Assembly: GCA_964411065.1 (NCBI GenBank)
Contig: CAYPJO010000001.1
Span: forward strand, 1-64,000
Length of the DNA stretch: 64,000 nt
Source of the DNA: DYHD01 sp964411065
Lineage (GTDB): Bacteria > Nitrospirota > Thermodesulfovibrionia > Thermodesulfovibrionales > Dissulfurispiraceae
Reading direction: 5' to 3'
In this document: in pieces, positions 25,377 to 34,816 of the stretch
How positions within the stretch are numbered: position 1 is the stretch's first letter
Layout of the letters: every line of letters begins with the position of its first letter
Notes under the pieces: model-generated
What the model was told of the DNA's origin: nothing
The model's database searches: none
What the model saw: the letters and a program-made list of their open reading frames with translations, nothing else
Translations under genes and position numbers: made by a program

Positions 25377-26723
25377 TTAGTTTAATTGGAAGCCTTTTCT
25401 TTTTTTATAAACTGATATAGCACCTTTTACAGTGGTATGGTTAAAGGCGCTTTTCAATAAATCTATAGTTTTTTCTGAAAGTATCGTATCTTTTTTGATG
25501 ATAAGGAGTCCCGAGAGACCATAAACGTCTTTTGCTACAATAAACCCTGGCTCTAAATCATTTATTGATATTTCTGCCTCTATGATATCTTCACTGGAAA
25601 AAAGGGAGAACTTTAACTCTTGCGCTGCAGACTCAAGGTAAATAAATAACTCTGAATCAAACTCCTTATCCAAAGAATGCCATATAATTTTAAAAGCCTC
25701 GTCTATGTCTCTATTTCTGCTAAGTCGCTCAAATCTATCAGCTATTGATAGTATTCTCGAACCAAGCGGTATCTTTCCCCGCTTTAAGTTATCGGGGAAG
25801 CCACTGCCATCGAAATTTTCGTGATGGTGTCTAATCAATAGAGCTACATCTTGCAAATAACTTACAACCTTCACTGCCCTCTGACCTAATATTGGGTGCT
25901 TAATATATTGTTTGAATTCATCAGATGATAATTCTTGGGGTTCCTTAAAGAGTAACATATCAGAGGTGCCTATTTTACCTATATCATGTAAGCTGCCTGC
26001 TACTGATATCGTTTCCACCTCTGCTGTAGTTAATGATAGCCTTTTAGCCATTTCTACAGCAATAAGCGCAACCCTTTTAGAGTGGTTAAAAAGTGCCTTA
26101 CCTCTTAAGGTTAATATTTCGTCGAAGAGTTCCATTAATTCTTTTTTGTTATTTGTAAGCTTATCTTTTAACGCCTTCAATTCTTTATCTTTTTTTGTTA
26201 GGTCTATAGTATGAATCTGAACATAATATTCCAGTTCTTTACTCCAAATTTCTAACTGTTCCTTTTGTTTTTTTGTCAATTCGTTTAGATATATATTCTC
26301 CTTTATTAGTCTATATCTGTTTGCTGCTTCCTTAATAATGTGAACAAGTTCTCTATCATTCCATGGTTTTGTGATATATCTATACGCCCCAGCCTCATTT
26401 ATAGCATCCATAGCCGCATTTATATCAGCGTATCCTGTTAAAATAATCCTCAAAGTATTGGGAGAGAGTTCTTTAGCCCTTAATAAAAATTCTGTCCCTG
26501 TCATCTCGGGCATCCGTTGATCAGAGACAATCACAGCGAACTCTTTATCCTGGATAATTTCAAGACCTTCCTTGCCGGACTTTGCAGTATATACATTAAA
26601 ATTCTCCTCAAGAAAAAGTCTTCTCAAAGCCCTTAGTATGTTTTCCTCGTCATCCACAAAAAGTATATTAAAGCTTGCTTCCATATTTATATTCTCAAAG
26701 CCCATTTTATTTGAAATTTTCAA
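25377..26723 (-). CDS. Response regulator with HD-GYP phosphodiesterase domain
   Basis: A receiver domain (FNILFVDDEENILRAL; phospho-acceptor in IVSDQRMPEMTGTEF; TGYADI; KPW) is followed by a coiled linker and an HD-GYP domain that should hydrolyse cyclic di-GMP. Visible motifs are FNHSKRVALIAVEMA, GSLHDIGKIG, HPILGQRAV, and IRHHHENFDGSGFP, where GYP is replaced by GFP. A short divergent C-terminal domain follows. The start overlaps the upstream gene by four bases (TTGA); inner ATGs at 26705 and 26684 are alternatives, since no ribosome-binding site marks the TTG. It is probably coupled to its neighbour. Confidence 0.87.
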   Translation of the reverse strand: MKISNKMGFENINMEASFNILFVDDEENILRALRRLFLEENFNVYTAKSGKEGLEIIQDKEFAVIVSDQRMPEMTGTEFLLRAKELSPNTLRIILTGYADINAAMDAINEAGAYRYITKPWNDRELVHIIKEAANRYRLIKENIYLNELTKKQKEQLEIWSKELEYYVQIHTIDLTKKDKELKALKDKLTNNKKELMELFDEILTLRGKALFNHSKRVALIAVEMAKRLSLTTAEVETISVAGSLHDIGKIGTSDMLLFKEPQELSSDEFKQYIKHPILGQRAVKVVSYLQDVALLIRHHHENFDGSGFPDNLKRGKIPLGSRILSIADRFERLSRNRDIDEAFKIIWHSLDKEFDSELFIYLESAAQELKFSLFSSEDIIEAEISINDLEPGFIVAKDVYGLSGLLIIKKDTILSEKTIDLLKSAFNHTTVKGAISVYKKRKGFQLN

Positions 26724-27514
26724 TCGTAAGGTAAAAAGGTAATTATAATGCCTTTCTGATTAGAAGTTTCATCGTTGAAAACAGTCCCTATTATTTTTCC
26801 ACGAGTATTATTTATCACCATTTCTGTAAAGGATGAACAGAGGGTATCTCTGATTTTTACCACAAAATTACAAATATCCTCAGGTAAAAAGCAATAGATA
26901 TTCTCTCCTAATTTGCTCCACTCAATACCTGCTAAACTAATCCATGCCTCATTACATTGCACCATAACAAAATCGAAATCAACTCCCATAATTCCTATCG
27001 GGATAGCATTCAAAATGTTTTGAAAATTTTTGAGTAACCTACTTTTAAACTCAAGAAGTTCGGATTTCTCCCTCAATAACTCTTGTAAATTTTCATTCTT
27101 ATGAAGTAACTCTTCTGTTAGTTTGCGGTTTCTCTTTGCTAATAAATATCTATCTGTGGCATTAGATAAAGTAGCTTTTACCTCTTCATCATTCCATGGT
27201 TTAGGTATAAACTTATATATCCTCCCTTCATTAATCGCTCCAATAATAGCTGAGATATCAGCATAACCTGATATAATAATTCTTACAGAATCTGGTATTC
27301 TTAAATAGGCTTTTCTTAAAAAATCTACACCGTTCATATCAGGCATACGATAATCTGAGATAATTATCTGGGGCTCTTCCCTCTGAAGGATCTCAAGTCC
27401 TTCTTCTCCTGAAGTTGCTGTTAAAATAGTGTAATTTTCATCCATTAAAAGCCTTCTAAGAGATTTTAGTACTAGTTCTTCATCATCTACAATCAGGACT
27501 TTAATCTCTTCCAT
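26720..27514 (-). CDS. Response regulator with receiver and PAS-like domains
   Basis: The 264 residues comprise a receiver domain (VLIVDDEELVLKSLRRLL, acceptor Asp in IIISDYRMPDMNG, IISGYADIS, FIPKPWND), a coiled coil (LLHKNENLQELLREKSEL) and a PAS-like sensor (NAIPIGIMGVDFDFVMVQCNEAW). No output domain is visible, so it may relay signals to the adjacent HD-GYP regulator or adjust it. Its receiver closely resembles that of the neighbour (both have GYADI and KPWND), which suggests gene duplication. Confidence 0.85.
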   Translation of the reverse strand: MEEIKVLIVDDEELVLKSLRRLLMDENYTILTATSGEEGLEILQREEPQIIISDYRMPDMNGVDFLRKAYLRIPDSVRIIISGYADISAIIGAINEGRIYKFIPKPWNDEEVKATLSNATDRYLLAKRNRKLTEELLHKNENLQELLREKSELLEFKSRLLKNFQNILNAIPIGIMGVDFDFVMVQCNEAWISLAGIEWSKLGENIYCFLPEDICNFVVKIRDTLCSSFTEMVINNTRGKIIGTVFNDETSNQKGIIITFLPYD

Positions 27515-27718
27515 GTAAAACTTTAATTGATCTAATTTATTACAGGGTTTTTCAATTGAAAAAATTAGAAATTAAAACACTTCTATAACTTTTGAGTCCC
27601 ATCAGCCTTAATGCAAGCCAAATTTTTGCGTTAAAAAGAATCTTTCCTCTATTGTACTAAATAAAAAAATATACTAATAATTTAAAGGGTAATACTTTTC
27701 TTCTCAAAAATACAGGGC

Positions 27719-29386
27719 TTAAGACTCTGATTGAGTTACAGGAATTTTTACTGTAAAAGTGGTGCCTTCTCCAACCTTACTTCTAACATCTATATTCCCT
27801 CTATGCTTACGGATAATATCATAGGCAATGCTTAGTCCCAGCCCTGTCCCTTGCCCCACAGGCTTTGTTGTAAAAAAGGGTTCAAATATCCTATTAATCT
27901 TATCTTCTGGTATGCCAACGCCATTGTCAGAGATAGATACATAAATTTTATCAGCTTCATACCATGTCTTTATGTTAATCTCTCCCTTTTTTTCTATTGC
28001 CTGAACAGCATTTAATAATAAATTCATAAAAACTTGATTCAATTGCCCAAGATTACAGTACGTCTTTGGTAGTATACCCAACTCTTTTTTTATTGTTGCT
28101 TTATACTTGAGTTCATTCCATAAAATATTTATAGTGCTTTCAATACCTTCATTGATATCAGCTAATTTGAATTCTGCTTCATCAATCCTTGAAAAACTCT
28201 TTAGATCTTGAACAATCAGCTTTATCCGTTCCGCACCCTCTATTGACTCCTTTACTAAACTCTCCATATCTTCTAACAAATACTCAATTTTTAAAGATTT
28301 GCGTTTCCTCTTTAACTCTTCTACAGTCTCCTCTTTTAAAGAAAAACCTTTATGAATTGCAGTTATGATATTATCTTGAAAGGAAATGAATTCTTTGATC
28401 CTGCTCGAGTATTTAAGAAGGGTGTTGAGATTACTCATTAAAAACCCTGTAGGATTATTTATCTCATGGGCAATTCCTGATGCAAGTTGTCCAATGGAAG
28501 CCATTTTTTCTTGTTGTAATATCTGTGCTTGGGCACTCTTTAACTCAAGGTAAGCCTTCTCCAGTTCAGAGTGTTTAACCTCAAGCATCTTATTACTATT
28601 CTCTAATTTTTTTGTAAGTCTCCTAACATTTGTAATATCTTGTAAGACGATAACGGCTGCATTCTTAATGGTCTCATTAAAGTCTTGAAGATAATATATA
28701 TTGAAGTTGAAATACCTACCCTTTGAATGATGTAACTCTATATCCCCTGAGTCTAACACAACAAAGTTAAAGAGTCCCTTTTTAAGTACATCTTGAAACT
28801 TTTTCCCCAAGATGTGTTGGAAATCTGTCTCCATTAGTTCAACCAATCTTTTATTAATCCTTAAAATTGTATCTTTCTGATCAATAAGAATTATGATGTC
28901 ATTTACACAATCAAATATAGATTCCCACTCCCTTTTAGCGTTTTCGATTAATTTCATAGTTTGAGAAAGAACTACATTTTGAAGCTCTAATTCTTGGTAT
29001 TTTTTTAAATTTATAAAGTTACGAGTTTTAATTTTAACTTCTAATGAATTGAGAGGTTTCAAAAGGAGGTCGTTAGCACCTGCTTCAAGGCATTTCATTT
29101 TAAGGTCTTGCTCAATGGATCTTGTTATAATAATTATAGGAATTGAGGATGTTGTTGGATTATTCTTCAATCTTCTACAAACCTCAAAACCACTTATTTT
29201 TAATAAGAATAAATCCAAAAAAACTATATCGGGTTTCATCTCAAAGGCTAACTCTATGATCTCGTTACCATCATTTGTTGTATAACAAATATATCCTTCA
29301 GTGGAAAGAACCAGATAAAGATAATCTCGTATATACTTATCATTATCTGCTATTAAAACTACATGATTTTGTCTAACTTCTTGCAC
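27719..29386 (-). CDS. Hybrid sensor histidine kinase (REC-PAS-HisKA-HATPase)
   Basis: A 555-residue soluble kinase with an N-terminal receiver (VVLIADNDKYIRDYL, acceptor in PDIVFLDLFLLKISGF), a linker coil, a PAS domain (ESIFDCVNDIIILIDQKD), a second coil, a HisKA dimer region with the histidine in ASGIAHEINNPTGFL, and a HATPase_c domain (NLLLNAVQAIEKKG, ISDNGVGIPED, GQGTGLGLSIAYDI). No membrane segment is seen, so it senses inside the cell. The start is GTG at 29386 with AAGG seven bases before it. The REC-PAS gene begins 205 bases downstream on the same strand and could be its partner. Confidence 0.92.
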   Translation of the reverse strand: MQEVRQNHVVLIADNDKYIRDYLYLVLSTEGYICYTTNDGNEIIELAFEMKPDIVFLDLFLLKISGFEVCRRLKNNPTTSSIPIIIITRSIEQDLKMKCLEAGANDLLLKPLNSLEVKIKTRNFINLKKYQELELQNVVLSQTMKLIENAKREWESIFDCVNDIIILIDQKDTILRINKRLVELMETDFQHILGKKFQDVLKKGLFNFVVLDSGDIELHHSKGRYFNFNIYYLQDFNETIKNAAVIVLQDITNVRRLTKKLENSNKMLEVKHSELEKAYLELKSAQAQILQQEKMASIGQLASGIAHEINNPTGFLMSNLNTLLKYSSRIKEFISFQDNIITAIHKGFSLKEETVEELKRKRKSLKIEYLLEDMESLVKESIEGAERIKLIVQDLKSFSRIDEAEFKLADINEGIESTINILWNELKYKATIKKELGILPKTYCNLGQLNQVFMNLLLNAVQAIEKKGEINIKTWYEADKIYVSISDNGVGIPEDKINRIFEPFFTTKPVGQGTGLGLSIAYDIIRKHRGNIDVRSKVGEGTTFTVKIPVTQSES

Positions 29387-29535
29387 TATGAACCTTATTA
29401 AAAGTCTTTTTATTGCAAATTATATCAACCCATAATGTAGAAAATAAAGTCTTTTTTGGTCAAAGGGATCATGACATTTTTTATCAGCTAACTTCAAGAC
29501 AAATCGATTATTCCTAAGTAAACGTCAAAACTAAA

Positions 29536-29607
29536 AGCCGGGAATGGGATTCGAACCCACGACCTGCTGATTACGAATCAGCTGCACTACCTCTGTGCTA
29601 TCCCGGC
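29536..29607 (-). tRNA. tRNA-Thr (anticodon CGU)
   Basis: On the minus strand a full cloverleaf can be drawn. The acceptor stem is GCCGGGA/TCCCGGC, the D stem GCAC/GTGC, the anticodon stem GCTGA/TCAGC with loop TTCGTAA (anticodon CGU, reading ACG), a variable loop AGGTC, and the T arm GTGGG-TTCGAAT-CCCAT. The discriminator is U and the CCA end is not encoded. Length is 72 bases. It stands alone, upstream of the hybrid kinase gene. Confidence 0.96.
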
Positions 29608-30153
29608 TGAAAAGTATTCTATATTCAATTTAAAAAGAAGCTTAAACGAGTAATATTATAACCAATTTGGCTAAAAATAAAAGCAATGTCGGTGGCAGTT
29701 TAATTTCAATATAAGAATCTTTTATATGCTTTATTTAGCCAAAATCTCTAAGGTATCTAACTATCTAATTGAAATATGTACATTTTAGACTCCGTAAAGA
29801 CTTCAAAAAAAGAAGCCCTTCTACAACCTTTGAATGCCATTTATTTTTATTGTAGATACATAATAAATAAAAAAGTAACAGAAAAAAAGACTCTTAATGG
29901 GACAAATAAAAATTAGGAAGATCATAAAAAAGATATCTTCCATATAACTATGTGTTATAATAAAAAATTTCTTATAGTTAAAGGTGGGTTTAAATCCATA
30001 AGAATAAATTTCTCAGAGCGGAAAGAACTAACTTAATCTAATAATCTAAACCTGAAACATTGAAAATCGGTTTTTTCGAGAGTTTAAAATTTCTTTCATT
30101 ATTTTATACTAAAGGGACTTAGTTCTAATCTATAAAGGAGGAGATCTCTAAAA
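29608..30153. other. Intergenic region upstream of the EF-G-like gene
   Basis: About 545 bases with no gene. A 10-bp inverted repeat (TTTGGCTAAA at 29666-29675, TTTAGCCAAA at 29734-29743) is widely spaced. An extended -10 (TGTTATAAT, core 29956-29961) without a clear -35 and a TATACT at 30105-30110 are possible promoter parts for the downstream gene. Nothing else is recognisable. Confidence 0.35.
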
Positions 30154-32247
30154 ATGGCTGTTAGTAATGTTGCAAATATTAGAAACGTAGCTTTAATTGC
30201 TCACAGCGGTGCTGGTAAAACCTCTTTGGTTGAGGCAATTTTATATAATGCAGGTGCAATTGATAGAATGGGTAGTGTTGAAGCAGGGAATACTGTCTCT
30301 GATTATGAACCTGAAGAAATCTCAAGAAAAATCAGTATTACATCATCTTTATCTTTTTGTGACTGGCGCGGTTCAAGAATAAACTTAATAGATACACCTG
30401 GCTTTATAAACTTTATTGAGGACACACGGGGATGCATTAGGATGGCTGACGGACTCATATTGGTAGTATGCGCTGTCTCCGGCATAAAAGCTGAATCTAA
30501 AAAAATATGGAGCTATGCCTCTGAATACAAGATACCTGCAATCGCTTTTGTGAACAAGTTGGATAAAGAAGCTACAAGTTTTAGTTCTTCAATAGATGAG
30601 ATAAAAAAATCTCTTGGAATCGATCCTGTTCCTCTTCAAATACCTATTGGGCAGGGGGATGAATTTAGAGGAGTTATTGACCTAATAAGCATGAAGGGCT
30701 ATGTGAATGATAATTGTAAGGCATTAGAAATAGCTATACCAGATGAGTACAAAACCTCCGTTGATGAATATAGAAAAAAACTTATAGAAAAGATTGCAGA
30801 AAATGATGATGCCCTTCTTGAAAAATATCTTGAAGGTGAAGAGTTAACAGTCGAAGAATTGATGCAAGGCTTAAAATCAGCATCAATTTCAAGAAAATTT
30901 ATACCTGTCTTGGGTGGTTCTGCGACTTCTAATATAGCTATTAGACAGCTTTTAGATGCAATATTGCTCTGTCTTCCTTCTCCTGTGGAGAGGGCAACTA
31001 TCGCACCTATTAAAGCTTTGAATAAAAAGGATAGTAGTGAGCATATACTGAAACCTGTTGCCACAGAACCCTTTATAGCTTATGTTTTTAAGACTATTGC
31101 TGATCCCTATGCTGGAAAGCTTTCAGTCTTTAGAGTATTCTCTGGAACTCTCAAAGCTGACTCGAATATTTTTAATGCAACTTCTGAGGCAAAGGAGAGA
31201 GTTGGTCAGGTCTTTAATCTTTTAGGTAAAAGGCAAATACCAGCTCAGTCTGCAGGTCCTGGTGAGATAGCCGCAGTTGTCAAATTGAAAGATACAAATG
31301 TTGGAGACACTTTATGTGATGAACAACATTCCTTTGTAATTGAAAAGGTTAAATTTGCTGAACCTATAATATCTTATGCTATAGCGCCAAAATCAAAAGG
31401 TGACGAGGAAAAAGTCAGCTTAGGTCTCCAGAGAATATTAGAAGAAGACCCCACACTTAAGTTCTCAAGAGATGAAGAGTCAAAGGAGATGATACTTTCA
31501 GGCATGGGACAGGTTCACCTTGAGGTTGCTTTAGAGAAACTTAAGAGAAAATTTGGTGTGGATGTTATTATGAAGACCCCTAAGATTCCATACAGAGAGA
31601 CGATTAGAGCAGCTGCTAAAAGTCAGGGTAAATATAAGAAACAGTCCGGAGGTCGTGGACAATATGGCGATTGTTGGATTGAGATTGAACCTTTGCCTCG
31701 AGGTGAAGGTTACGAATTTATCGACAAGATTGTAGGAGGTGCTATCCCTCAACAATACAGGCCTGCTGTAGAAAAAGGAATAATTGAGACCATGAAAGAG
31801 GGTATCCTTGCTGGATATCCTATTATAGATATACGTGTCACTTTATTTGATGGCTCATATCATACTGTTGATTCTTCTGAAATGGCTTTTAAAATAGCCG
31901 GCTCTATGGCACTTAAGAAAGCCTTCATGGAAGCAAAGCCCGTTTTACTTGAGCCCATTATGAAAGTAGAAGTAATAGTTCCTGAAGATACACTTGGTGC
32001 CGTCATTGGTGATTTGAACTCAAAGAGGGGGAAAGTTCAAGGGGTTGATTCCCAGCCAGATGGTTCTCAAAAAATAACTGCTTTGGTTCCTATGGCTGAA
32101 ATGCTTGTATACGCTAATCAACTGCATAGTATAACCTCTGGAAGAGGGTTATATTCAATGGAATTCTCCCATTATGAAGAAGTCCCTTCACAGATTGCTC
32201 AGAAAATAATCGCTGGAAAACAGAAGCACAAAGAAGAAGAACATTAA
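30154..32247 (+). CDS. Elongation factor G-like GTPase (EF-G2 type)
   Basis: A 697-residue translational GTPase with all five EF-G domains, but of the second, EF-G-like subfamily rather than the main translocase. The P-loop is AHSGAGKT (16-23) in place of the canonical AHIDAGKT, the switch I segment reads SRKISITSSL where EF-G has RGITI, then DTPGFINF and NKLDKE. Domain IV keeps SGGRGQYGDCWIEIEP and domain V ends normally. No rpsL, rpsG or tuf neighbours are present, again unlike the main fusA. Its precise role is uncertain. GGAGGAG precedes the ATG; argH follows after 32 bases. Confidence 0.88.
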   Translation: MAVSNVANIRNVALIAHSGAGKTSLVEAILYNAGAIDRMGSVEAGNTVSDYEPEEISRKISITSSLSFCDWRGSRINLIDTPGFINFIEDTRGCIRMADGLILVVCAVSGIKAESKKIWSYASEYKIPAIAFVNKLDKEATSFSSSIDEIKKSLGIDPVPLQIPIGQGDEFRGVIDLISMKGYVNDNCKALEIAIPDEYKTSVDEYRKKLIEKIAENDDALLEKYLEGEELTVEELMQGLKSASISRKFIPVLGGSATSNIAIRQLLDAILLCLPSPVERATIAPIKALNKKDSSEHILKPVATEPFIAYVFKTIADPYAGKLSVFRVFSGTLKADSNIFNATSEAKERVGQVFNLLGKRQIPAQSAGPGEIAAVVKLKDTNVGDTLCDEQHSFVIEKVKFAEPIISYAIAPKSKGDEEKVSLGLQRILEEDPTLKFSRDEESKEMILSGMGQVHLEVALEKLKRKFGVDVIMKTPKIPYRETIRAAAKSQGKYKKQSGGRGQYGDCWIEIEPLPRGEGYEFIDKIVGGAIPQQYRPAVEKGIIETMKEGILAGYPIIDIRVTLFDGSYHTVDSSEMAFKIAGSMALKKAFMEAKPVLLEPIMKVEVIVPEDTLGAVIGDLNSKRGKVQGVDSQPDGSQKITALVPMAEMLVYANQLHSITSGRGLYSMEFSHYEEVPSQIAQKIIAGKQKHKEEEH

Positions 32248-32279
32248 ACAGGAAAACTTCGATCTTCTGAAGGTTACAG

Positions 32280-33659
32280 ATGATTAAAAAACCTTGGTCA
32301 GGTAGGTTTAAAGAGAAGACTGCCGATATAGTTGAAGAGTTTACAGAGTCCATCTCTTTTGATAAAAAGCTCTGGAAACAGGATATTAAGGGTAGTATAG
32401 CTCACGCCAAGATGTTAGCTAAGCAAGGAATAATTACCAATATTGAACTAAAAAAGATACTCAAAGGCTTAACTGAGATTAATAATGAGATAGAGAAGGG
32501 AGAGTTTGAGTTCGATATTAAATTAGAAGACATCCACATGAACATAGAAACAGCCTTAATTAAAAAAATAGGCAAAACAGGCGGAAAACTGCATACAGCA
32601 AGATCAAGGAATGATCAGGTCTCACTCGATTTAAGGCTGTATTTAAAGGAAGAAATAGAAGAAATAATTAATTTGCTCGTAAAACTTGAATATGGCTTCA
32701 TTGAGTTAGCAGAGAAAAACCTTTCAGTCATAATGCCTGGTTATACCCATTTGCAGAGAGCTCAACCTGTTTTATTATCTCACCACTTGCTTGCTTATGC
32801 TCATATGTTTGATAGAGACAGGATAAGGTTAAAAGAGAGCCTAAAAAGGGTGGCTGTTTCTCCTCTTGGATCTTGTGCATTAGCAGGTACTTCCTTAAAT
32901 ATAGATAGAAAATTTGTCTCTAAAATCTTGGACTTTAACTCAATATCAGAAAACAGTATCGATTCTGTTTCCGATAGAGATTTTATATTAGAATTTTTGT
33001 GTCATTCTTCTATTTTAATGATGCATATCTCCAGACTTGCCGAGGAATTAGTCCTATGGTCAACCCAAGAATTCTCTTTTATTGAATTCTCTGATGCTTT
33101 TACTACAGGATCAAGTATAATGCCCCAAAAGAAAAATCCTGATGTAGCTGAACTAATGAGAGGGAAGACAGGTAGAATCTATGGCAATCTAATCAGTTTA
33201 TTAACAACTATGAAAGGATTGCCTCTCTCTTATAATAGAGACATGCAAGAAGATAAGGAACCTCTTTTTGATACAGTCGACACCGTCAAAAAGACTATTC
33301 ATGTCACTATCCAACTTTTGCAAAACATTACCTTCAATGCTAAAAGAATGGCAGATGTTGCTGGTGAAGGATTTTCTACAGCTACCGATATTGTAGAATA
33401 TCTTGTTAAGAAAGGGATGCCTTTTAGAAATGCCCATGAAATAACAGGTAAGATTGTTAAATATTGTATAGATAACAATAAAAAATTAAAAGATCTAAGT
33501 CTTGAAGAATACAAAAATTTTTCTGAGCTTTTAGATCTTGATATCTATAATTTTATTGACCCCTTTGATTCTATAAATGCAAAAAAATCTCAGGGAGGGA
33601 CCTCTAAGGAATCGGTTATTCATCAGATAAGCAAACTCAAGGAAAGATTAAAAAAATGA
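32280..33659 (+). CDS. argH: Argininosuccinate lyase
   Basis: ArgH splits argininosuccinate into arginine and fumarate, the last step of arginine synthesis. The 459 residues show KPWSGRFKEKTADIVEEFT at the start, DIHMNIETALI, TARSRNDQV, PGYTHLQRAQPV and the superfamily signature GSSIMPQKKNPD, with the catalytic serine in the flexible loop. Length is typical. GAAGG lies seven bases before the ATG. It follows the EF-G-like gene closely enough to share its transcript. Confidence 0.97.
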   Translation: MIKKPWSGRFKEKTADIVEEFTESISFDKKLWKQDIKGSIAHAKMLAKQGIITNIELKKILKGLTEINNEIEKGEFEFDIKLEDIHMNIETALIKKIGKTGGKLHTARSRNDQVSLDLRLYLKEEIEEIINLLVKLEYGFIELAEKNLSVIMPGYTHLQRAQPVLLSHHLLAYAHMFDRDRIRLKESLKRVAVSPLGSCALAGTSLNIDRKFVSKILDFNSISENSIDSVSDRDFILEFLCHSSILMMHISRLAEELVLWSTQEFSFIEFSDAFTTGSSIMPQKKNPDVAELMRGKTGRIYGNLISLLTTMKGLPLSYNRDMQEDKEPLFDTVDTVKKTIHVTIQLLQNITFNAKRMADVAGEGFSTATDIVEYLVKKGMPFRNAHEITGKIVKYCIDNNKKLKDLSLEEYKNFSELLDLDIYNFIDPFDSINAKKSQGGTSKESVIHQISKLKERLKK

Positions 33660-33842
33660 TCAAACATCACAAAGAAAAAGCTGCAACAAGATCTTTAAGA
33701 TTCCAGGTTAAATAATCCAAAAAAATAGATTTAAAACATTAAAGAATCATTGGTTTAATTAAGAAATATCCCTACCCTCCTTCAAACACAAAAAATATTT
33801 TTTAAACTTCTATAAATGACTGAAATATCCTTTAATGAAAAT

Positions 33843-34166
33843 TTATTTTGTTGTGTGAGTTGTTTTTGCAACCTCAGATGAGGATACCTCTGCTTTGGTA
33901 TTTTGCTTATCAGTAGTAGAGACCTTAGAAGGAGTATACTCTTTTCCGTTAGAACCCCTTTCAGCTTCTAAAGCTTTTTTCCTTTCTGGAGAAGCATAAT
34001 CGGTGACATACCAACCTGTTCCTTTTAAAATAAAGCTCGTGTTTGATATTAGCTTTTTAACTTCACCCTTACAAATAGGACAACTTTTAGGGCTTTGATC
34101 ATTGAATCTTAACATAATCTCAAATTGCTCACCACATTTTAGACATTTGTATTCGTATATTGGCAT
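33843..34166 (-). CDS. FmdB-family zinc-ribbon protein, longer paralogue
   Basis: A 107-residue protein starting MPIYEYKCLKCGEQFEIML, with a second CxxC (CPICKGEVKKL) forming the zinc ribbon, and the family's FILKGTGWYVTDYA stretch. The C-terminal 35 residues are low-complexity and Thr/Ser/Lys-rich (STTDKQNTKAEVSSSEV). It shares the zinc-ribbon half with the 66-residue protein at 6213-6413 but lacks that protein's extra cysteines. GAGGGG lies upstream of the ATG. It stands alone; the function is unknown. Confidence 0.85.
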   Translation of the reverse strand: MPIYEYKCLKCGEQFEIMLRFNDQSPKSCPICKGEVKKLISNTSFILKGTGWYVTDYASPERKKALEAERGSNGKEYTPSKVSTTDKQNTKAEVSSSEVAKTTHTTK

Positions 34167-34470
34167 CTCTCAAACCCCTCAAGCAGTTTTATTTAAACTA
34201 AAATATATTTTAAAACATTTTAAGTTATTAAGCAAAGTCAAGTTACTATATTGAGTTATCGTAATCTCTAAACTCAAAAAATATCTCTGCTTCTTGATTT
34301 CTTTTTATTTTTAATCACATAAATCAAAAGAGATTACTCTTCTATATCTTAGTAATCACTTTCTCACCGCTATGATTGCCTACTAAGATAATAATATCTT
34401 TTCTCTAAAGCTCTTGAGTAAGAAATTTCTACTCCATAGTTAGACTTCAAACTACTTCTTAAACTGCTAC

Positions 34471-34692
34471 TTATATGATAAGGCCAATCAATTTCTTAGG
34501 TGGATCTGTAATCTGCTTACTTAAGATTTCTTTAGGATCTAAGAGAAAAACTGACCCTTAAAATGAGATTATTCTTTCAACTGGGAAGTCTATTTCTATC
34601 CCAACGGTACAGTACTCATGAGATGACACCCAAATGATTTTAAGCCTTTGCTAAAATCTGAATATTATTTTATTGATTGTGTATTCCTCCAT
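34471..34692 (-). pseudogene. Decayed gene with two in-frame stops; product unknown
   Basis: From ATG 34692 one frame runs 74 codons to TAA at 34471-34473, interrupted by TAG (34651-34653) and TAA (34558-34560). The blocks between stops look like normal protein: MEEYTINKIIFRF, then QRLKIIWVSSHEYCTVGIEI, continuing DFPVERIISF, then GSVFLLDPKEILSKQITDPP. Further coding-like segments follow downstream in shifted frames. I do not recognise the family. It could be chance in AT-rich DNA, but residue use is much more protein-like than in the other frames. Confidence 0.4.
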
Positions 34693-34736
34693 CTTCTTAT
34701 CGGTGAATAGGGGCTAACTACTAAATCAATAGACTT

Positions 34737-34764
34737 TTGACATTATTTTTAAGTAACATAAAAT
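34737..34764 (+). promoter_or_regulatory. Sigma-70-type promoter of the PAS histidine kinase
   Basis: TTGACA at 34737-34742 and TAAAAT at 34759-34764, 16 bases apart. The start would be near 34771, about 45 bases before the kinase ATG. Confidence 0.55.
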
Positions 34765-34816
34765 TTAAAATTCTTCGATCAAAATATAGTCTATAATTTC
34801 AAAAGATAGGTATGAT

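Larger units (their letters stand above)
34167..34816. other. Region with a decayed gene and a promoter
   Basis: No intact gene in 650 bases. The minus strand holds broken but readable coding DNA (entry at 34471-34692, with further coding-like fragments such as NYGVEISYSRALEKR and DIIILVGNHSGEKVITKI down to about 34260, in other frames). On the plus strand a good promoter (34737-34764) serves the histidine kinase gene. Confidence 0.5.

Noticed and set aside
29536..29607. U73 discriminator in tRNA-Thr as an oddity
   Set aside because: Although A73 is seen in E. coli, U73 next to an otherwise standard tRNA-Thr body is not rare in bacteria, and all stems pair correctly.
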